From contig NZ_AP023273.1 of NCBI RefSeq assembly GCF_013426735.1, forward strand, positions 372,001 to 436,000: a DNA stretch of 64,000 nt, in the 5' to 3' direction. How positions within the stretch are numbered: the first letter of the stretch is position 1; each line of letters starts with the position of its first letter. Below, in pieces: positions 7,847-17,011 of this stretch. The position numbers and the translations under genes are program-made. This DNA is from Agrobacterium vitis (GTDB lineage Bacteria; Pseudomonadota; Alphaproteobacteria; Rhizobiales; Rhizobiaceae). The notes beneath the pieces are model-generated. The model saw nothing but the letters and a program-made list of their open reading frames with translations. It was not told the DNA's origin and ran no database searches.

Positions 7847-7878
7847 TCATGCCACCGCATTGACGGCGCATGGCATGA
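7847..7878 (-). repeat. Inverted repeat between binding-protein and permease genes
   Basis: Eight-base arms (tcatgcca / tggcatga) around a 16-base loop. It sits between the binding-protein stop and the first permease start, where many importer operons carry a stem-loop that stabilises the upstream transcript. A smaller imperfect hairpin (about 7801-7821) lies beside it. Confidence 0.4.
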
Positions 7879-7898
7879 TCGCTGGGTGGTCTTCACGC

Positions 7899-9131
7899 TC
7901 AACCCAAGGCGGCTTTGATCTTTTTCTGCGCCTGATCCAGCGCATCCTTGGGCGTCATCTGGCCGGTCAGTGCCGCCTGGATGGCATCCTGGATCGCCTT
8001 GGATATTTTTGGCCAGGCCGGATGCGGCCCGCGCGGCTTGGCATATTTCATCTGCTCCAGAAACACTTGCAGCGCCGCATCCTTCAAAGGCGAACCCGAT
8101 GGCGGAATGGCGATGTCGGACCGGGCTGGCAACTGTCCGAAATTCTTGAACATATCCTTGTCCTGCGAGGCGAAGAATTCCAGAGCCTTGAAGGCTTCCG
8201 CCGGATGCTTGGTGCTGGAAAAGATTGCCCAGTTGAAGTCACCCATGCCGGAAGACCGTTCAGCGCCCGGGCTCGGCACCGGCAAGAGCGCGACGCCCCA
8301 GTCGAATTTGGCCTCTTTCAGCATCCGGTCCAGCTCCCAGGGACCCGAAATCGCCATGGCGGCATTGCCGGAATTAAACGTGCCGGTCGAATCCCACTGG
8401 CCGCGCGTTAGCGTATCCGGCGAGGCCAGTTTTTCGGTCATGATGGTTTTCCAGGTCTCCAGCGCCTTTACCGCGCCCGGAGCATTGATATGGTCATAAC
8501 CGCCGCCACCCATCTGCGCCCAGGGCAGGAATTGGAACGTTCCCTCTTCACTTGCCTTGGCGGAAAACGCGAGGCCGTAGACATTCTTGGCCGGGTCGTT
8601 CAGCTTGCGGGCAGCGGCCAGAAGTTCGTCCCAGGTCTGCGGTGGCTTCAGTGGATCGAGACCCTTAGCCTTGAACATATCGCGGTTATAGTAGAGCGCG
8701 ATGGTGTTGGTGGCTTTCGGCACGCCGAAATAGCGGTCTTTCCAGGTCACAGACGCCAACGGCCCCGGAAAATAGTTCGCGGGCTTGATCACATCCGACT
8801 TGGCGATCATGTCGGTTAGATCAAGGAACGCGCCGCGCGAGGCAAACAGCGCATGTTCCGGATTATCGACGGCGATGATGTCAGGTGCCTGTCCGGTTGA
8901 ATAGGCGCGCATCGCTTCCGTCACGACATCGTCGAACTGAAGGAGCCGATACTCGATCTTGATGCCATTGTTGAGCGCGTTGAATTGCTTGACCAGATTG
9001 GGTGCCGGCTGGATATCCTTGTCGAGCGACCAGAGATTGAGTGTCACGTCGTCCGCCCGGGCGGTCGATGCAAGCGGACAAGCCGTGGCAAGAGCCAGCA
9101 CAGCGATCAAGGCACGTCTGTTGATGATCAT
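7899..9131 (-). CDS. Extracellular sugar-binding protein of ABC transporter (SBP family 1)
   Basis: A 410-residue exported binding protein. Signal peptide at residues 1-26 ending near 'STARA-DDV'; the mature chain starts with '[19 protein letters not shown]', typical of family 1 (MalE/UgpB-like) proteins. Further family features include '[25 protein letters not shown]', which is shown here only in part, and '[13 protein letters not shown]'. The start at 9131 is preceded by a strong GGAGGAGG ribosome-binding site. It feeds the two CUT1 permeases downstream. The sugar cannot be named; the associated isomerase and dehydrogenase suggest a polyol or an inositol-like or oxidised sugar. Confidence 0.92.
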   Translation of the reverse strand: MIINRRALIAVLALATACPLASTARADDVTLNLWSLDKDIQPAPNLVKQFNALNNGIKIEYRLLQFDDVVTEAMRAYSTGQAPDIIAVDNPEHALFASRGAFLDLTDMIAKSDVIKPANYFPGPLASVTWKDRYFGVPKATNTIALYYNRDMFKAKGLDPLKPPQTWDELLAAARKLNDPAKNVYGLAFSAKASEEGTFQFLPWAQMGGGGYDHINAPGAVKALETWKTIMTEKLASPDTLTRGQWDSTGTFNSGNAAMAISGPWELDRMLKEAKFDWGVALLPVPSPGAERSSGMGDFNWAIFSSTKHPAEAFKALEFFASQDKDMFKNFGQLPARSDIAIPPSGSPLKDAALQVFLEQMKYAKPRGPHPAWPKISKAIQDAIQAALTGQMTPKDALDQAQKKIKAALG

Positions 9132-9208
9132 GGGTTTCCTCCTCCGTTTCTATCCCGGCCTCCAATCTCGCCCGGCACCTCCATGCCAGACGAAACCAAG
9201 ACCTTATT

Positions 9209-10147
9209 CTATTTCAGCGAGGGATCGCCTCCGCCATAAGCCGCCATCTCGTCGATAAAATCGCCGCCACGCGCCTGTTTCAGATGGTTGAGGGCGTGAA
9301 CCTGACCGGTCATTTCCAAGGCATCGCGGTAGACCGGATCATGCCAACCTTCGATATCGATAGAGCCGCTATAGCCAGCCAGCCGTAATTCGCTGATCAC
9401 ATTGGTCCAATTGCTGTCGCCAAAGCCCGGTGTGCGCATGAACACGAACGGCTCCCTGCCGAAAATGCCGTGTTCACGAATAACGTCCCAGCGAATGGTG
9501 GCGTCCTTGCCATGCACGTGAAAAATCTTGGATGCCCATTTGCGGATCTGCGGCAGGGGATCGATCAGATAAACCATCTGATGGCAGGGCTCCCATTCAA
9601 GGCCGATATTGTCATCCGGGGTCTCGTTGAACATCAACTCCCAGGCGTCAGGATTATGGGCGATATTCCAGTCGCCGCTCTGCCAGTTGCCGTCCATGGC
9701 GCAGTTTTCAAAGGCGATGCGAATGCCCTTGTCGGCAGCGCGCTTGGCCAACTCGCTCCAGATTTCGCGGTAGCGTGGCAGGCTGTCGGTCAACACCTTG
9801 CCTCGCAGCCGCCCGGTAAAGCCTGCAACGCAACTCGCACCGAAATGATGGGCATTATCGATACACTGTTTCCAACCTTCCAGCGTCTCAAAGTCGATGT
9901 CGGTTTCCTCAAGCGGATTGCCGAACATGCCGAGCGTTGAAATGGTAATATCGCGGTCGCCGATGGCATCGACGCAGCGCTTGCCAAGTTCGGCAAGGTT
10001 CTGACCTTTGGTCGTCTGCCAGAAAAACGGTTCGAAGCTTTCAAAGCCAAGACCAGCAATTTCCCGGATGCGGGTGGCCGCATCGCCGTTATTGCCGCTG
10101 ATCATGGTGCCGATACGAATGGATTTTGCAGGATTGCTCACAGTCAT
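9209..10147 (-). CDS. Sugar phosphate isomerase/epimerase-like TIM-barrel protein
   Basis: A 312-residue AP_endonuc_2/xylose-isomerase-like TIM barrel. Typical segments are 'GFESFEPFFWQTT', 'IAFENCAMDG', 'GLEWEPCHQMV' and 'IFHVHGKDATI', which supply the metal-binding Glu/His/Asp residues at the barrel mouth. Proteins of this kind isomerise or epimerise sugars or dehydrate inositol derivatives. It starts five bases after the end of the dehydrogenase gene with AAGGA at a good distance, so the two are co-translated. Function within the importer operon is probably the second catabolic step after oxidation by the Gfo/Idh/MocA enzyme, which is an inference from order only. Confidence 0.85.
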   Translation of the reverse strand: MTVSNPAKSIRIGTMISGNNGDAATRIREIAGLGFESFEPFFWQTTKGQNLAELGKRCVDAIGDRDITISTLGMFGNPLEETDIDFETLEGWKQCIDNAHHFGASCVAGFTGRLRGKVLTDSLPRYREIWSELAKRAADKGIRIAFENCAMDGNWQSGDWNIAHNPDAWELMFNETPDDNIGLEWEPCHQMVYLIDPLPQIRKWASKIFHVHGKDATIRWDVIREHGIFGREPFVFMRTPGFGDSNWTNVISELRLAGYSGSIDIEGWHDPVYRDALEMTGQVHALNHLKQARGGDFIDEMAAYGGGDPSLK

Positions 10148-10152
10148 GGTCC

Positions 10153-11193
10153 TTATAGCGAAGCTGAAATGTCGATACGCTTGCCGCTCTGCGCGCTTTC
10201 GATGGCGGCAAACACCATGGCAAGACTGTTGATATTGTCGAAACCGGCGGTCTCGGGCGGCTCGCCACCGGCAACCGCCGCAATGAAGCTTTCCAGCACG
10301 CTGGCATGGCCGTGCGTCTCGCCAGGTACAACATCATCGGAAACGTTTACGGTCGTATATCCACGCAACAGGCCGGGTTCGTCTGCGGCAATGGAGGCCT
10401 CAAACATCTCTTCCCCGTCCCAGGTCAACATGCCCCTGCTGCCGACCAGCCGCCACGCACTTTCCCAACTGGTCCTGCGCCCTTCAGCGCACCAGGAGCC
10501 GCGATAGGTGAAAACCACGTCGTCAGTGAACTCGAAGATCGCATTGGCGCTGGCGCCATGGGCATACCAGGAGCCATGCGGATTGCGCTCCACGCAATAG
10601 GCCGCCAGCGGCTGACGATTGGCAATGAAGCGCGCCGCATCGAAGGTGTGAATTGCCATGTCGAGCAGCAGGACATGCTCCATCTCATCCCGGAACCCGC
10701 CGAAATGCGGTGCCAGAAAGAAATCGCAATGCACCGCCGTCAACTCGCCGATCACACCGCTGTCCAGGAATTGCCGCATCCGGCGGACCCCTTGAATGAA
10801 GCGGCGGTTCTGCACGACGGCATGGATACGTCCGGTCTCAGCGGCCAGTTTAATCAGGGCCTTCGCCTCTTGCAGCGTATTGGCCATGGGCTTTTCGCTG
10901 AGCACGTGGCATCCGGCCTTCAGCGCGGTGGAGACGATATCGAAGCGGGCAGCCGGAATGACGACATCGAAGACCAGATCGGGGGCCGTCTGTTCGAGAA
11001 CATCGGCAAGACTATTACCCGTCACCGCACCTTCCAGGCAGAATTCCTCTGCCAAGGCCTCGGCTGCCGAAACGTTCACGTCAACGAGCCCGACAACAGA
11101 AATTCGCTCGGCAAGCGAAGGCGTGTCGGCAATGGCCCGGAGCCAGCCCTTGGCCATAGCTCCGCACCCGCATAAAACGGCTTTGAATTGCAA
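10153..11193 (-). CDS. Gfo/Idh/MocA-family oxidoreductase
   Basis: A 346-residue NAD(P)-dependent dehydrogenase. The N-terminal Rossmann fold starts 'FKAVLCGCGAMAKGWLRAI' with a GxGxMA nucleotide-binding turn, followed by 'HVLSEKPMANTLQEA', the EKP motif that holds the catalytic lysine; the C-terminal alpha/beta domain follows. The start is read as TTG at 11193 because GGGAGG lies five bases upstream; the open frame reaches 11313 but the extra residues do not resemble the family and would cover the operator. It is the first gene of the operon that faces the LacI gene. Likely reaction: NAD-dependent oxidation of the imported sugar or polyol. Confidence 0.85.
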   Translation of the reverse strand: MQFKAVLCGCGAMAKGWLRAIADTPSLAERISVVGLVDVNVSAAEALAEEFCLEGAVTGNSLADVLEQTAPDLVFDVVIPAARFDIVSTALKAGCHVLSEKPMANTLQEAKALIKLAAETGRIHAVVQNRRFIQGVRRMRQFLDSGVIGELTAVHCDFFLAPHFGGFRDEMEHVLLLDMAIHTFDAARFIANRQPLAAYCVERNPHGSWYAHGASANAIFEFTDDVVFTYRGSWCAEGRRTSWESAWRLVGSRGMLTWDGEEMFEASIAADEPGLLRGYTTVNVSDDVVPGETHGHASVLESFIAAVAGGEPPETAGFDNINSLAMVFAAIESAQSGKRIDISASL

Positions 11194-11542
11194 GATATCC
11201 TCCCTTGCATCCCATCCGGTCGCTATCGCGCCAGACATGGTTCCAGTTTCCGGTAGGCCGAACCAGCAAACGCTCTTCCGGAAACCTCCCGCCGCGCAAA
11301 CTCCTCTTTGCATCGGCTTCCGTAAACGTTTACGATACTAATCGTGGTTTTCGTCTCATGTCAATACGCGACGCTGTTATTGCACTCGGCAGCACGATAA
11401 ACCGCATCAGGATCAAGGGAAAAACCGATTCCTGCTTGCGAAATTTTGCAGTACACCGGACAAGGCAGAGCATGAAATTTACAACCCGCTTGCTATTCAT
11501 AGCGTCACTTGGTGACGTCGCTTCTGGGAGAGATTATCTGAC
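11194..11542. other. 349-base divergent promoter region, sugar operon / LacI gene
   Basis: No gene is seen. The region holds the palindromic operator at 11321-11334, and a short inverted repeat (cgtcac/gtgacg, 11503-11517) just ahead of the LacI gene ribosome-binding site. Promoters for both directions must lie here, but no -35/-10 pair is clear enough to mark. Confidence 0.6.
11321..11334. promoter_or_regulatory. LacI-type operator palindrome
   Basis: Perfect 14-base palindrome cgtaaacgtttacg with the central CG typical of LacI/GalR-family operators. It is 128 bases upstream of the TTG start of the sugar operon and about 208 upstream of the divergent LacI gene, so it can control both. Confidence 0.8.
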
Positions 11543-12580
11543 ATGAAGGGCATACATCAGCTTGCAAAACATCTCGACATCTCCATCGGGACGGTGTCGC
11601 GCGCGCTGAATGGACGCCCCGACGTCAACGCGGAAACGCGACGGCGGGTGCTGGAGGCCGCCGAGCAGCTGGGCTATGTCGCAAATCAGTCGGGTCGCAG
11701 CCTGCGTAAAGGAACGACTAATGTCATCGGACTGATGATCGAGTCCGGCAAGGACAATGTGGACAACAGCGACAACTTCTTTTTCGGTGTCATGGACGGT
11801 TTGCAGACGGTGTTTGCCCGGCACAATCTCGACCTCGTCCTGCTCCCCTGCCCCGCCGACGAAGACCCCCTGGAATATCTTCAGCGCATGGTCGCCCGCC
11901 GCCTGGTTGATGCGATGATCATTTCGGCTACGCAGCGGGTCGATAAGCGTATCGATCTGCTGATCAAGACGAAGATACCCTTTGTAAGCCTGGGCCGCAG
12001 CACATCCGGCGGCAGCCATACCTGGATCGACCTGGATTTTGCCGGTGTCGCCAATTCCGCCGTGGATCGACTGGTGTCGAAAGGTCACCGTCGCATCGCC
12101 ATCGCCGCCCCCTGCACCGATATTAACCTCGGCACCGTGTTTACCGACGCCTATCAGGCCGCGCTGGAGCGCAATGACCTGACCTTCGATCCGGCCTTGG
12201 TCCTGCGGGCGAAATCCAGCGAAAGCGGTGGTTATAGCGTGGGCAGCGAGTTGCTGGCGCTCGATCCGCGCCCGACCGCAATCATCCTGATTTACGAACT
12301 CATGGCAATCGGCCTGTACCGGCGGCTGGCTGAGGCTGGCGTCATCCCTGGCCGGGACATCGCCGTTATCGGGTTTCGTGAAGCGCCCCGCGCCCGGTTT
12401 CTGCAACCCACTCTGACCTGCTACCGCCTTTCCCTGGAGGATCTTGGGGTGGAACTGGCCGAAACCTTGCTCGCCTCAATGCCGGATTATGCGGAAACAT
12501 ACAGAACCCATGCCCGCAATAGCCTCTGGCCGCTAGAACTGGTGCCGGGCGAAAGCGATGCCTTCGACCTGCTGACATAG
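11543..12580 (+). CDS. LacI-family transcriptional regulator of the sugar operon
   Basis: A 345-residue repressor. The N-terminal LacI helix-turn-helix reads 'IHQLAKHLDISIGTVSRALN' with the hinge helix near residues 50-58, followed by a periplasmic-binding-protein-like effector domain ('VIGLMIESG', 'HTWIDLDFAGVANSAVDRL', 'AIAAPCTDINLGTVF'). It is divergent from the sugar importer operon and a consensus-like operator lies between them, so autoregulation plus control of the operon is expected. The inducer is unknown. Confidence 0.93.
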   Translation: MKGIHQLAKHLDISIGTVSRALNGRPDVNAETRRRVLEAAEQLGYVANQSGRSLRKGTTNVIGLMIESGKDNVDNSDNFFFGVMDGLQTVFARHNLDLVLLPCPADEDPLEYLQRMVARRLVDAMIISATQRVDKRIDLLIKTKIPFVSLGRSTSGGSHTWIDLDFAGVANSAVDRLVSKGHRRIAIAAPCTDINLGTVFTDAYQAALERNDLTFDPALVLRAKSSESGGYSVGSELLALDPRPTAIILIYELMAIGLYRRLAEAGVIPGRDIAVIGFREAPRARFLQPTLTCYRLSLEDLGVELAETLLASMPDYAETYRTHARNSLWPLELVPGESDAFDLLT

Positions 12581-12660
12581 GCGGGAAGACCATGCTTGGA
12601 GATCATCCTTGACCGGCGCCGCAAAAATCCTCCCCGCCTCGCTGGAATTACGCTTGAAAT

Positions 12661-12673
12661 TGCTAAGTTAGCA
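12661..12673. promoter_or_regulatory. Inverted repeat upstream of sulfate operon
   Basis: TGCTAA-G-TTAGCA, six-base arms, 41 bases upstream of the candidate -35. It could be a binding site of a sulfur regulator (CysB-like activators bind upstream of -35), but no such site is established here. Confidence 0.3.
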
Positions 12674-12713
12674 GCGGCCAGAGGCAAGTTCTCTCTCGAA
12701 CTGGCCTTGGTCG

Positions 12714-12741
12714 TTGACATACTCTACAACCTCAATAGATT
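12714..12741 (+). promoter_or_regulatory. Candidate promoter of sulfate transport operon
   Basis: TTGACA at 12714-12719 and TAGATT at 12736-12741, 16 bases apart, about 30 bases upstream of the ribosome-binding site of the sulfate-binding protein gene. The -35 is perfect, the -10 matches four of six. Confidence 0.5.
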
Positions 12742-12770
12742 TTGAAGTCTTAGGGGTTAAGGAGATCGCA

Positions 12771-13787
12771 ATGTCCCGTTTTAGAACCGTGAAGATCATT
12801 GCCACGCTGGCGATAGCCGCAAGCCTCGCCATGCCCGCTGTTGCGGCCAATGTGACATTGCTGAACGTCAGCTACGACCCGACGCGCGAGTTGTACAAGG
12901 ATTTCAATCCAGCCTTCGCCGCCTATTGGAAGCAGAAAACCGGCGATAGCGTTTCTGTGAGAATGTCGCATGGCGGTTCGGGCGCTCAGGCCCGCTCGGT
13001 TATCGACGGTCTTGAGGCCGACGTGGTGACGCTGGCGTTGGAAGCGGATATTTCCGCCATTGCCGAAAAGACCGGCAAGATCCCCGCCGACTGGAAAACC
13101 AAACTGCCAAGCAGCAGTTCGCCCTATACATCCACCATCGTCTTTCTGGTGCGCAAGGGCAATCCGAAAGGCATCAAGGACTGGGCCGACCTCACCAAGG
13201 ACGGGATTGAGGTGATCACCCCCAATCCGAAAACCTCTGGCGGTGCCCGCTGGAACGTGCTGGCCGCCTGGGGCTGGGCGCTGAAGGCCAATAATGGCGA
13301 TCAGCAGAAGGCCAAGGAATACCTCAGCGCTCTGTTCAAGCATGTGCCGGTGCTGGATACCGGTGCGCGCGGCTCTACCACCACCTTCGTGCAGCGCGGC
13401 ATTGGCGATGTTCTGCTCGCCTGGGAAAACGAAGCCTTCCTGTCGATCGATGAACTCGGCCCCGACAAATTCGACATCATCGTGCCGTCCGTTTCGGTCA
13501 AGGCAGAACCGCCGGTCGCCGTCGTCGAGGGCAATGCCAAAGCCCATGGGACCGAAGAAGTCGCCAAGGCCTATCTCGATTATCTCTATTCCGACGCCGG
13601 GCAAAAGATCGCTGCAAAGCATTACTATCGCCCTGCAAAGCCGGAGCTGGCCGATCCTGCCGATTTGAAGCGGTTCCCGTCGGTTGATCTCGTCACCATC
13701 GAGGATTTCGGTGGCTGGGCAAAAGTACAACCGCAATTCTTCGCTGATGGTGGCCTGTTCGACCAGATCTACCAGCCCGGAAAATAA
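12771..13787 (+). CDS. sbp: Periplasmic sulfate-binding protein
   Basis: A 338-residue exported protein very similar in motif order to E. coli Sbp/CysP. Signal peptide 1-24 ('AMPAVA-AN'). Diagnostic segments are '[17 protein letters not shown]', '[20 protein letters not shown]', '[20 protein letters not shown]', '[14 protein letters not shown]' and '[17 protein letters not shown]', which line the oxyanion site. The start is the ATG at 12771 seven bases after AAGGAGA; an upstream frame to 12714 would put the start in the -35 box. It delivers sulfate or thiosulfate to CysT/CysW encoded downstream. Whether sulfate or thiosulfate is preferred is not clear from sequence. Confidence 0.93.
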   Translation: MSRFRTVKIIATLAIAASLAMPAVAANVTLLNVSYDPTRELYKDFNPAFAAYWKQKTGDSVSVRMSHGGSGAQARSVIDGLEADVVTLALEADISAIAEKTGKIPADWKTKLPSSSSPYTSTIVFLVRKGNPKGIKDWADLTKDGIEVITPNPKTSGGARWNVLAAWGWALKANNGDQQKAKEYLSALFKHVPVLDTGARGSTTTFVQRGIGDVLLAWENEAFLSIDELGPDKFDIIVPSVSVKAEPPVAVVEGNAKAHGTEEVAKAYLDYLYSDAGQKIAAKHYYRPAKPELADPADLKRFPSVDLVTIEDFGGWAKVQPQFFADGGLFDQIYQPGK

Positions 13788-13814
13788 GTCAGCCAAGAAA
13801 GTAAGAAAAACAGA

Positions 13815-14672
13815 ATGGCCCATAGTCCTGTTCAAGGCAGGTGGCAATTCCGTCAGCCGAGCGTTCTTCCCGGATTTGGGTTGACGTTCGGCTTTACGGT
13901 GTTTTACCTCGCCCTCATCGTTCTCATTCCCCTGTCCGGTCTGGTCTGGCGTTCCGCCGAATTGGGCTGGGCGGATTTCTGGCATATCGCGTCTGACCGC
14001 AGAACGCTTGGCGCCCTGAAGGTCAGCTTCGGCTCGGCCATCCTGGCGGCGATGCTCAATGTCGTATTCGGCGTGCTGGTCGCCTGGGTGCTGGTGCGCT
14101 ACAATTTCTGGGGACGGCGGATCATCGACGCGATGGTCGATCTGCCTTTCGCGCTGCCAACCGCCGTTGCCGGTATCGCGCTTGCCTCGCTCTACGCGCC
14201 GAACGGTTGGATCGGCTCGCTTCTTGCACCGCTTGGTCTTAAAGTCGCCTATACCCAGGCTGGCATCGTCGTTGCCATGGTGTTTATCGGTCTGCCCTTC
14301 GTGGTGCGCACCGTGCAGCCGGTCATGGAAGAAATCGACCGCGACGTGGAGGAGGCCGCCGCCACGCTGGGTGCCAGTCGCTTCGCAACGATTTTCAAAG
14401 TGCTGCTGCCAGGCCTGGCACCGGCCATCATGACCGGCTTTGCCCTTGCACTGGCGCGTGGGGTCGGGGAATATGGATCGGTGATCTTCGTGGCCGGCAA
14501 TGTCCCTTATGTATCTGAAATCGCACCGCTTCTCATCGTCATCCGGCTGGAGGAGTTCAACTATGCGGGCGCAACAGCCGTCGGTGCGGTGATGCTGGCG
14601 ATTTCCTTCGCCATGCTTCTGTTGATCAATCTCATTCAGGCTGCAAGCCGGAGAAAATATGGCAATGACTGA
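13815..14672 (+). CDS. cysT: Sulfate ABC transporter permease CysT (CysU)
   Basis: A 285-residue inner-membrane permease with about six membrane segments. Family landmarks are '[19 protein letters not shown]' near the start, '[19 protein letters not shown]' and the EAA loop '[19 protein letters not shown]'. It overlaps cysW by 14 bases, which indicates coupled translation. Together with CysW it forms the channel for sulfate, with CysA as the ATPase and the Sbp product as the feeder. Confidence 0.94.
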   Translation: MAHSPVQGRWQFRQPSVLPGFGLTFGFTVFYLALIVLIPLSGLVWRSAELGWADFWHIASDRRTLGALKVSFGSAILAAMLNVVFGVLVAWVLVRYNFWGRRIIDAMVDLPFALPTAVAGIALASLYAPNGWIGSLLAPLGLKVAYTQAGIVVAMVFIGLPFVVRTVQPVMEEIDRDVEEAAATLGASRFATIFKVLLPGLAPAIMTGFALALARGVGEYGSVIFVAGNVPYVSEIAPLLIVIRLEEFNYAGATAVGAVMLAISFAMLLLINLIQAASRRKYGND

Positions 14673-15528
14673 CCGCCGCTCCCCTACCTTTCATCGAGCG
14701 ACGACCGAAACGCCCGTCGTCCAATGTCTGCTCATCCTCGTCTCGCTGCTATTCCTATTGCTGTTTCTCATGCTTCCGCTGGTGGCGGTGTTTTCCGAGG
14801 CATTCCGCAATGGCGCCAGCGCCTGGCTGGAAGCGCTTGTCGAACCAGATGCCCTCTCGGCCATGCGGTTGACGTTGCTGGTTGCGGTAATCGCCGTTCC
14901 CGCCAACGTGATCTTCGGGGTCGCGGCCGCGTGGGCGATTGCGAAATTCGAATTTCGCGGCAAGGCCTTCCTGATCACCCTGATCGACCTGCCATTTTCG
15001 GTGTCGCCGGTGATTTCAGGTCTGGTCTACGTGCTGCTGTTCGGCTCCAATAGTCTGCTTGGTCCATGGCTGCGCACGCATGGCGTCGAGATCCTGTTTG
15101 CCGTGCCGGGCATCGTACTGGCGACGATTTTTGTCACCTTCCCTTTCGTGGCGCGCGAACTGATCCCCGTCATGCAGGAACAAGGCACTGGTGATGAAGA
15201 GGCCGCGATCAGCCTCGGCGCCAGTGGCTGGCAGACCTTCTGGCGGGTCACTCTGCCGAATATCCGCTGGGGATTGCTCTACGGCGTGCTGCTGTGCAAC
15301 GCCCGGGCCATGGGCGAATTCGGCGCGGTTTCGGTGGTATCAGGCCATATCCGGGGCGTGACCAATACCATGCCGCTGCATATTGAAATTCTCTATAACG
15401 AATATAACTTCGCCGCCGCCTTCGCGGTCGCTTCACTGCTGGCAGGGCTGGCATTGGTCACCCTCGTCCTCAAGACAACCATTGAACTGCGCTATGCCGA
15501 CCAATTGTCGGCTGCCCGTGGGCATTGA
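14659..15528 (+). CDS. cysW: Sulfate ABC transporter permease CysW
   Basis: A 289-residue permease. Family landmarks are '[20 protein letters not shown]', '[21 protein letters not shown]' (EAA loop, shown in part) and '[15 protein letters not shown]'. Six membrane segments are apparent. It partners CysT. The gene ends 14 bases before the preferred cysA ATG. Confidence 0.94.
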   Translation: MAMTDRRSPTFHRATTETPVVQCLLILVSLLFLLLFLMLPLVAVFSEAFRNGASAWLEALVEPDALSAMRLTLLVAVIAVPANVIFGVAAAWAIAKFEFRGKAFLITLIDLPFSVSPVISGLVYVLLFGSNSLLGPWLRTHGVEILFAVPGIVLATIFVTFPFVARELIPVMQEQGTGDEEAAISLGASGWQTFWRVTLPNIRWGLLYGVLLCNARAMGEFGAVSVVSGHIRGVTNTMPLHIEILYNEYNFAAAFAVASLLAGLALVTLVLKTTIELRYADQLSAARGH

Positions 15529-15542
15529 TCGGGAATTCGCTC

Positions 15543-16580
15543 ATGGAACTCAATATTCGCAATATCCGCAAGGACTTCAACGCGACCGCCGCCCTCCACG
15601 AACTGTCGCTGGACATCCGTTCCGGCGAGTTGATCGCGCTTGTCGGCCCCTCCGGTTCGGGAAAAACCACCTTGCTGCGGCTGATCGCCGGGCTTGAACG
15701 GCCAAGCGCCGGCCAGATTTTCTTCGGCGACGACGATGCGTCGCGCAAGACCGTGCAGGAACGGCAAGTCGGCTTCGTGTTCCAGCACTATGCGCTGTTC
15801 AAGCATATGACCGTGCTGGAAAATGTCGGCTTCGGCCTCACCGTTCGGCCAAAGGCGTCGCGTCCGCCCAAGGCGGAAATCCGCAAACGGGCCTTGGAGC
15901 TGCTCGATTTCGTGCAGCTGTCGGGCCTTGAAAAGCGCTATCCCGCCCAACTTTCCGGTGGTCAGCGTCAGCGCGTCGCGTTGGCCCGCGCCATGGCAAT
16001 CGAGCCAAAGGTGCTGCTGCTGGACGAGCCTTTCGGCGCTCTCGACGCCCAGGTCCGCAAGGATTTGCGGCGCTGGCTGCGGGAAATTCATGATCGCACC
16101 GGCCATACCACCGTATTCGTCACCCACGATCAGGAAGAGGCACTGGAACTTGCCGACCGCGTCGTGGTGATGAGCCAGGGCCGCATCGAGCAGGTCGGCA
16201 CCGCCGACGACGTCTATGACAATCCGGCGGCCCCCTTCGTTCACCGCTTCATCGGTGAATCCTCGGCGCTGCCGGTGCGCATCGAATCCGGCGAGATCTG
16301 GCTTGATGACCGGCCGACCGGGCTTAAATCCGAAGGCAACGGCAATGCGACGCTGTTCTTCAGGCCGCAGGAAGTCGAGATTGTCGATGGGTGTGGCGGT
16401 TGCTTTGCCGGAACGGTGATCAGCAGCCGAAGACTGTCGGGAACCCGCCGTCTGGAACTGGAGCTTGGCGGCGCACGGCATCTGGCGGAAATCGACGTTC
16501 CCGTCGATCATCCCGCCGCCACCCGAACCGGGATATCCTTCCGCCCCAAACGCTGGAAAGTCTATCCGGCAAGCGCCTGA
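15543..16580 (+). CDS. cysA: Sulfate/thiosulfate import ATP-binding protein CysA
   Basis: A 345-residue ATPase: Walker A 'GPSGSGKTT', Q-loop 'VFQHYALFKHMTV', signature 'LSGGQRQRVALARA', Walker B 'VLLLDEPFGALDAQVRKDL', 'TVFVTHDQEEALELADRVVV', then a short C-terminal TOBE-like domain (about 240-345). 'FGALDAQVRKDLRRWLRE' is the CysA-type D-loop region. The start is taken at ATG 15543; a TTG at 15525 overlaps the cysW stop and has no better ribosome-binding site. Last gene of the operon; a stem-loop follows at 16601-16635. Confidence 0.94.
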   Translation: MELNIRNIRKDFNATAALHELSLDIRSGELIALVGPSGSGKTTLLRLIAGLERPSAGQIFFGDDDASRKTVQERQVGFVFQHYALFKHMTVLENVGFGLTVRPKASRPPKAEIRKRALELLDFVQLSGLEKRYPAQLSGGQRQRVALARAMAIEPKVLLLDEPFGALDAQVRKDLRRWLREIHDRTGHTTVFVTHDQEEALELADRVVVMSQGRIEQVGTADDVYDNPAAPFVHRFIGESSALPVRIESGEIWLDDRPTGLKSEGNGNATLFFRPQEVEIVDGCGGCFAGTVISSRRLSGTRRLELELGGARHLAEIDVPVDHPAATRTGISFRPKRWKVYPASA

Positions 16581-16600
16581 CCCAGGCGTCACAAGGCATC

Positions 16601-16635
16601 AGCATCGTGCGGCAAACTGGAAACCGCACGATGCT
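16601..16635 (+). terminator. Stem-loop after cysA
   Basis: Perfect 12-base arms (agcatcgtgcgg / ccgcacgatgct) with an 11-base loop, 20 bases past the cysA stop. No T-run follows, so termination may be factor-dependent or the structure may protect the 3' end. Confidence 0.55.
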
Positions 16636-16696
16636 GGAGGATGTTTACACATCTTCGCCTTGTATAAATTATCAATATCTCAAACACATGGAGAAA

Positions 16697-16716
16697 ACCG
16701 GGCCGAAAGGCTCGGT
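16697..16716 (+). other. Hairpin with GAAA tetraloop
   Basis: ACCGGGCC-GAAA-GGCTCGGT: eight pairs including one G-U, closed by a GNRA-type loop. Not followed by a T-run. It may be part of a small RNA or leader RNA. Confidence 0.4.
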
Positions 16717-16839
16717 CCCTCAAATTGCACGGGATTACACCCTGCATCTTCTTGCGGTGCCCTATCAGGAGCGATAAGCCAACAGGGCTTACAACTGATC
16801 GTCCTCCCAAGCGGACAGTTGTCAGTCGCGGTTGCCCGC

Positions 16840-16873
16840 AGCCAACACGCCGAAATTACGGTCAGGCTTTTTT
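16840..16873 (+). terminator. Imperfect stem with six-T tail
   Basis: AGCC/GGCT outer and CCG/CGG inner pairs with internal loops, followed by TTTTTT. It could end a small transcript starting near 16680. Weak evidence. Confidence 0.25.
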
Positions 16874-17011
16874 GCGGAACAATCACGTTCTCCTCCGCGT
16901 TGCGGGCCGGCACTTGCGTATTCAAGCCGCAGCCACGGCCATCGCTCCGCCAGATCGTTAATCCATGCCGCAGTATTCCCGCTGCGCCGCATCAAGAAAA
17001 AAGAACCGAAA

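Larger units (their letters stand above)
16636..17011 (+). other. Structured intergenic region before MFS gene, possible small RNA or long leader
   Basis: No convincing protein gene is seen in these 376 bases. There is a promoter-like pair (TTTACA 16644-16649, AATTAT 16667-16672), a hairpin with an eight-pair stem and GAAA tetraloop (16697-16716), a TAAGCC/GGCTTA hairpin (16775-16791), a GTCC/GGAC hairpin (about 16791-16820), and a GC stem running into six Ts (16840-16873). The rest up to the ATG at 17012 looks unstructured. Confidence 0.35.

Noticed and set aside
12750..13985. 411-codon open frame on the minus strand opposite sbp
   Set aside because: Shadow of the sulfate-binding protein gene; composition is the typical reverse-frame His/Gly/Arg-rich type.
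16601..16635. Intrinsic terminator with T-run after cysA
   Set aside because: The stem is strong but no T-run follows on either strand, so only a stem-loop/possible terminator is claimed.
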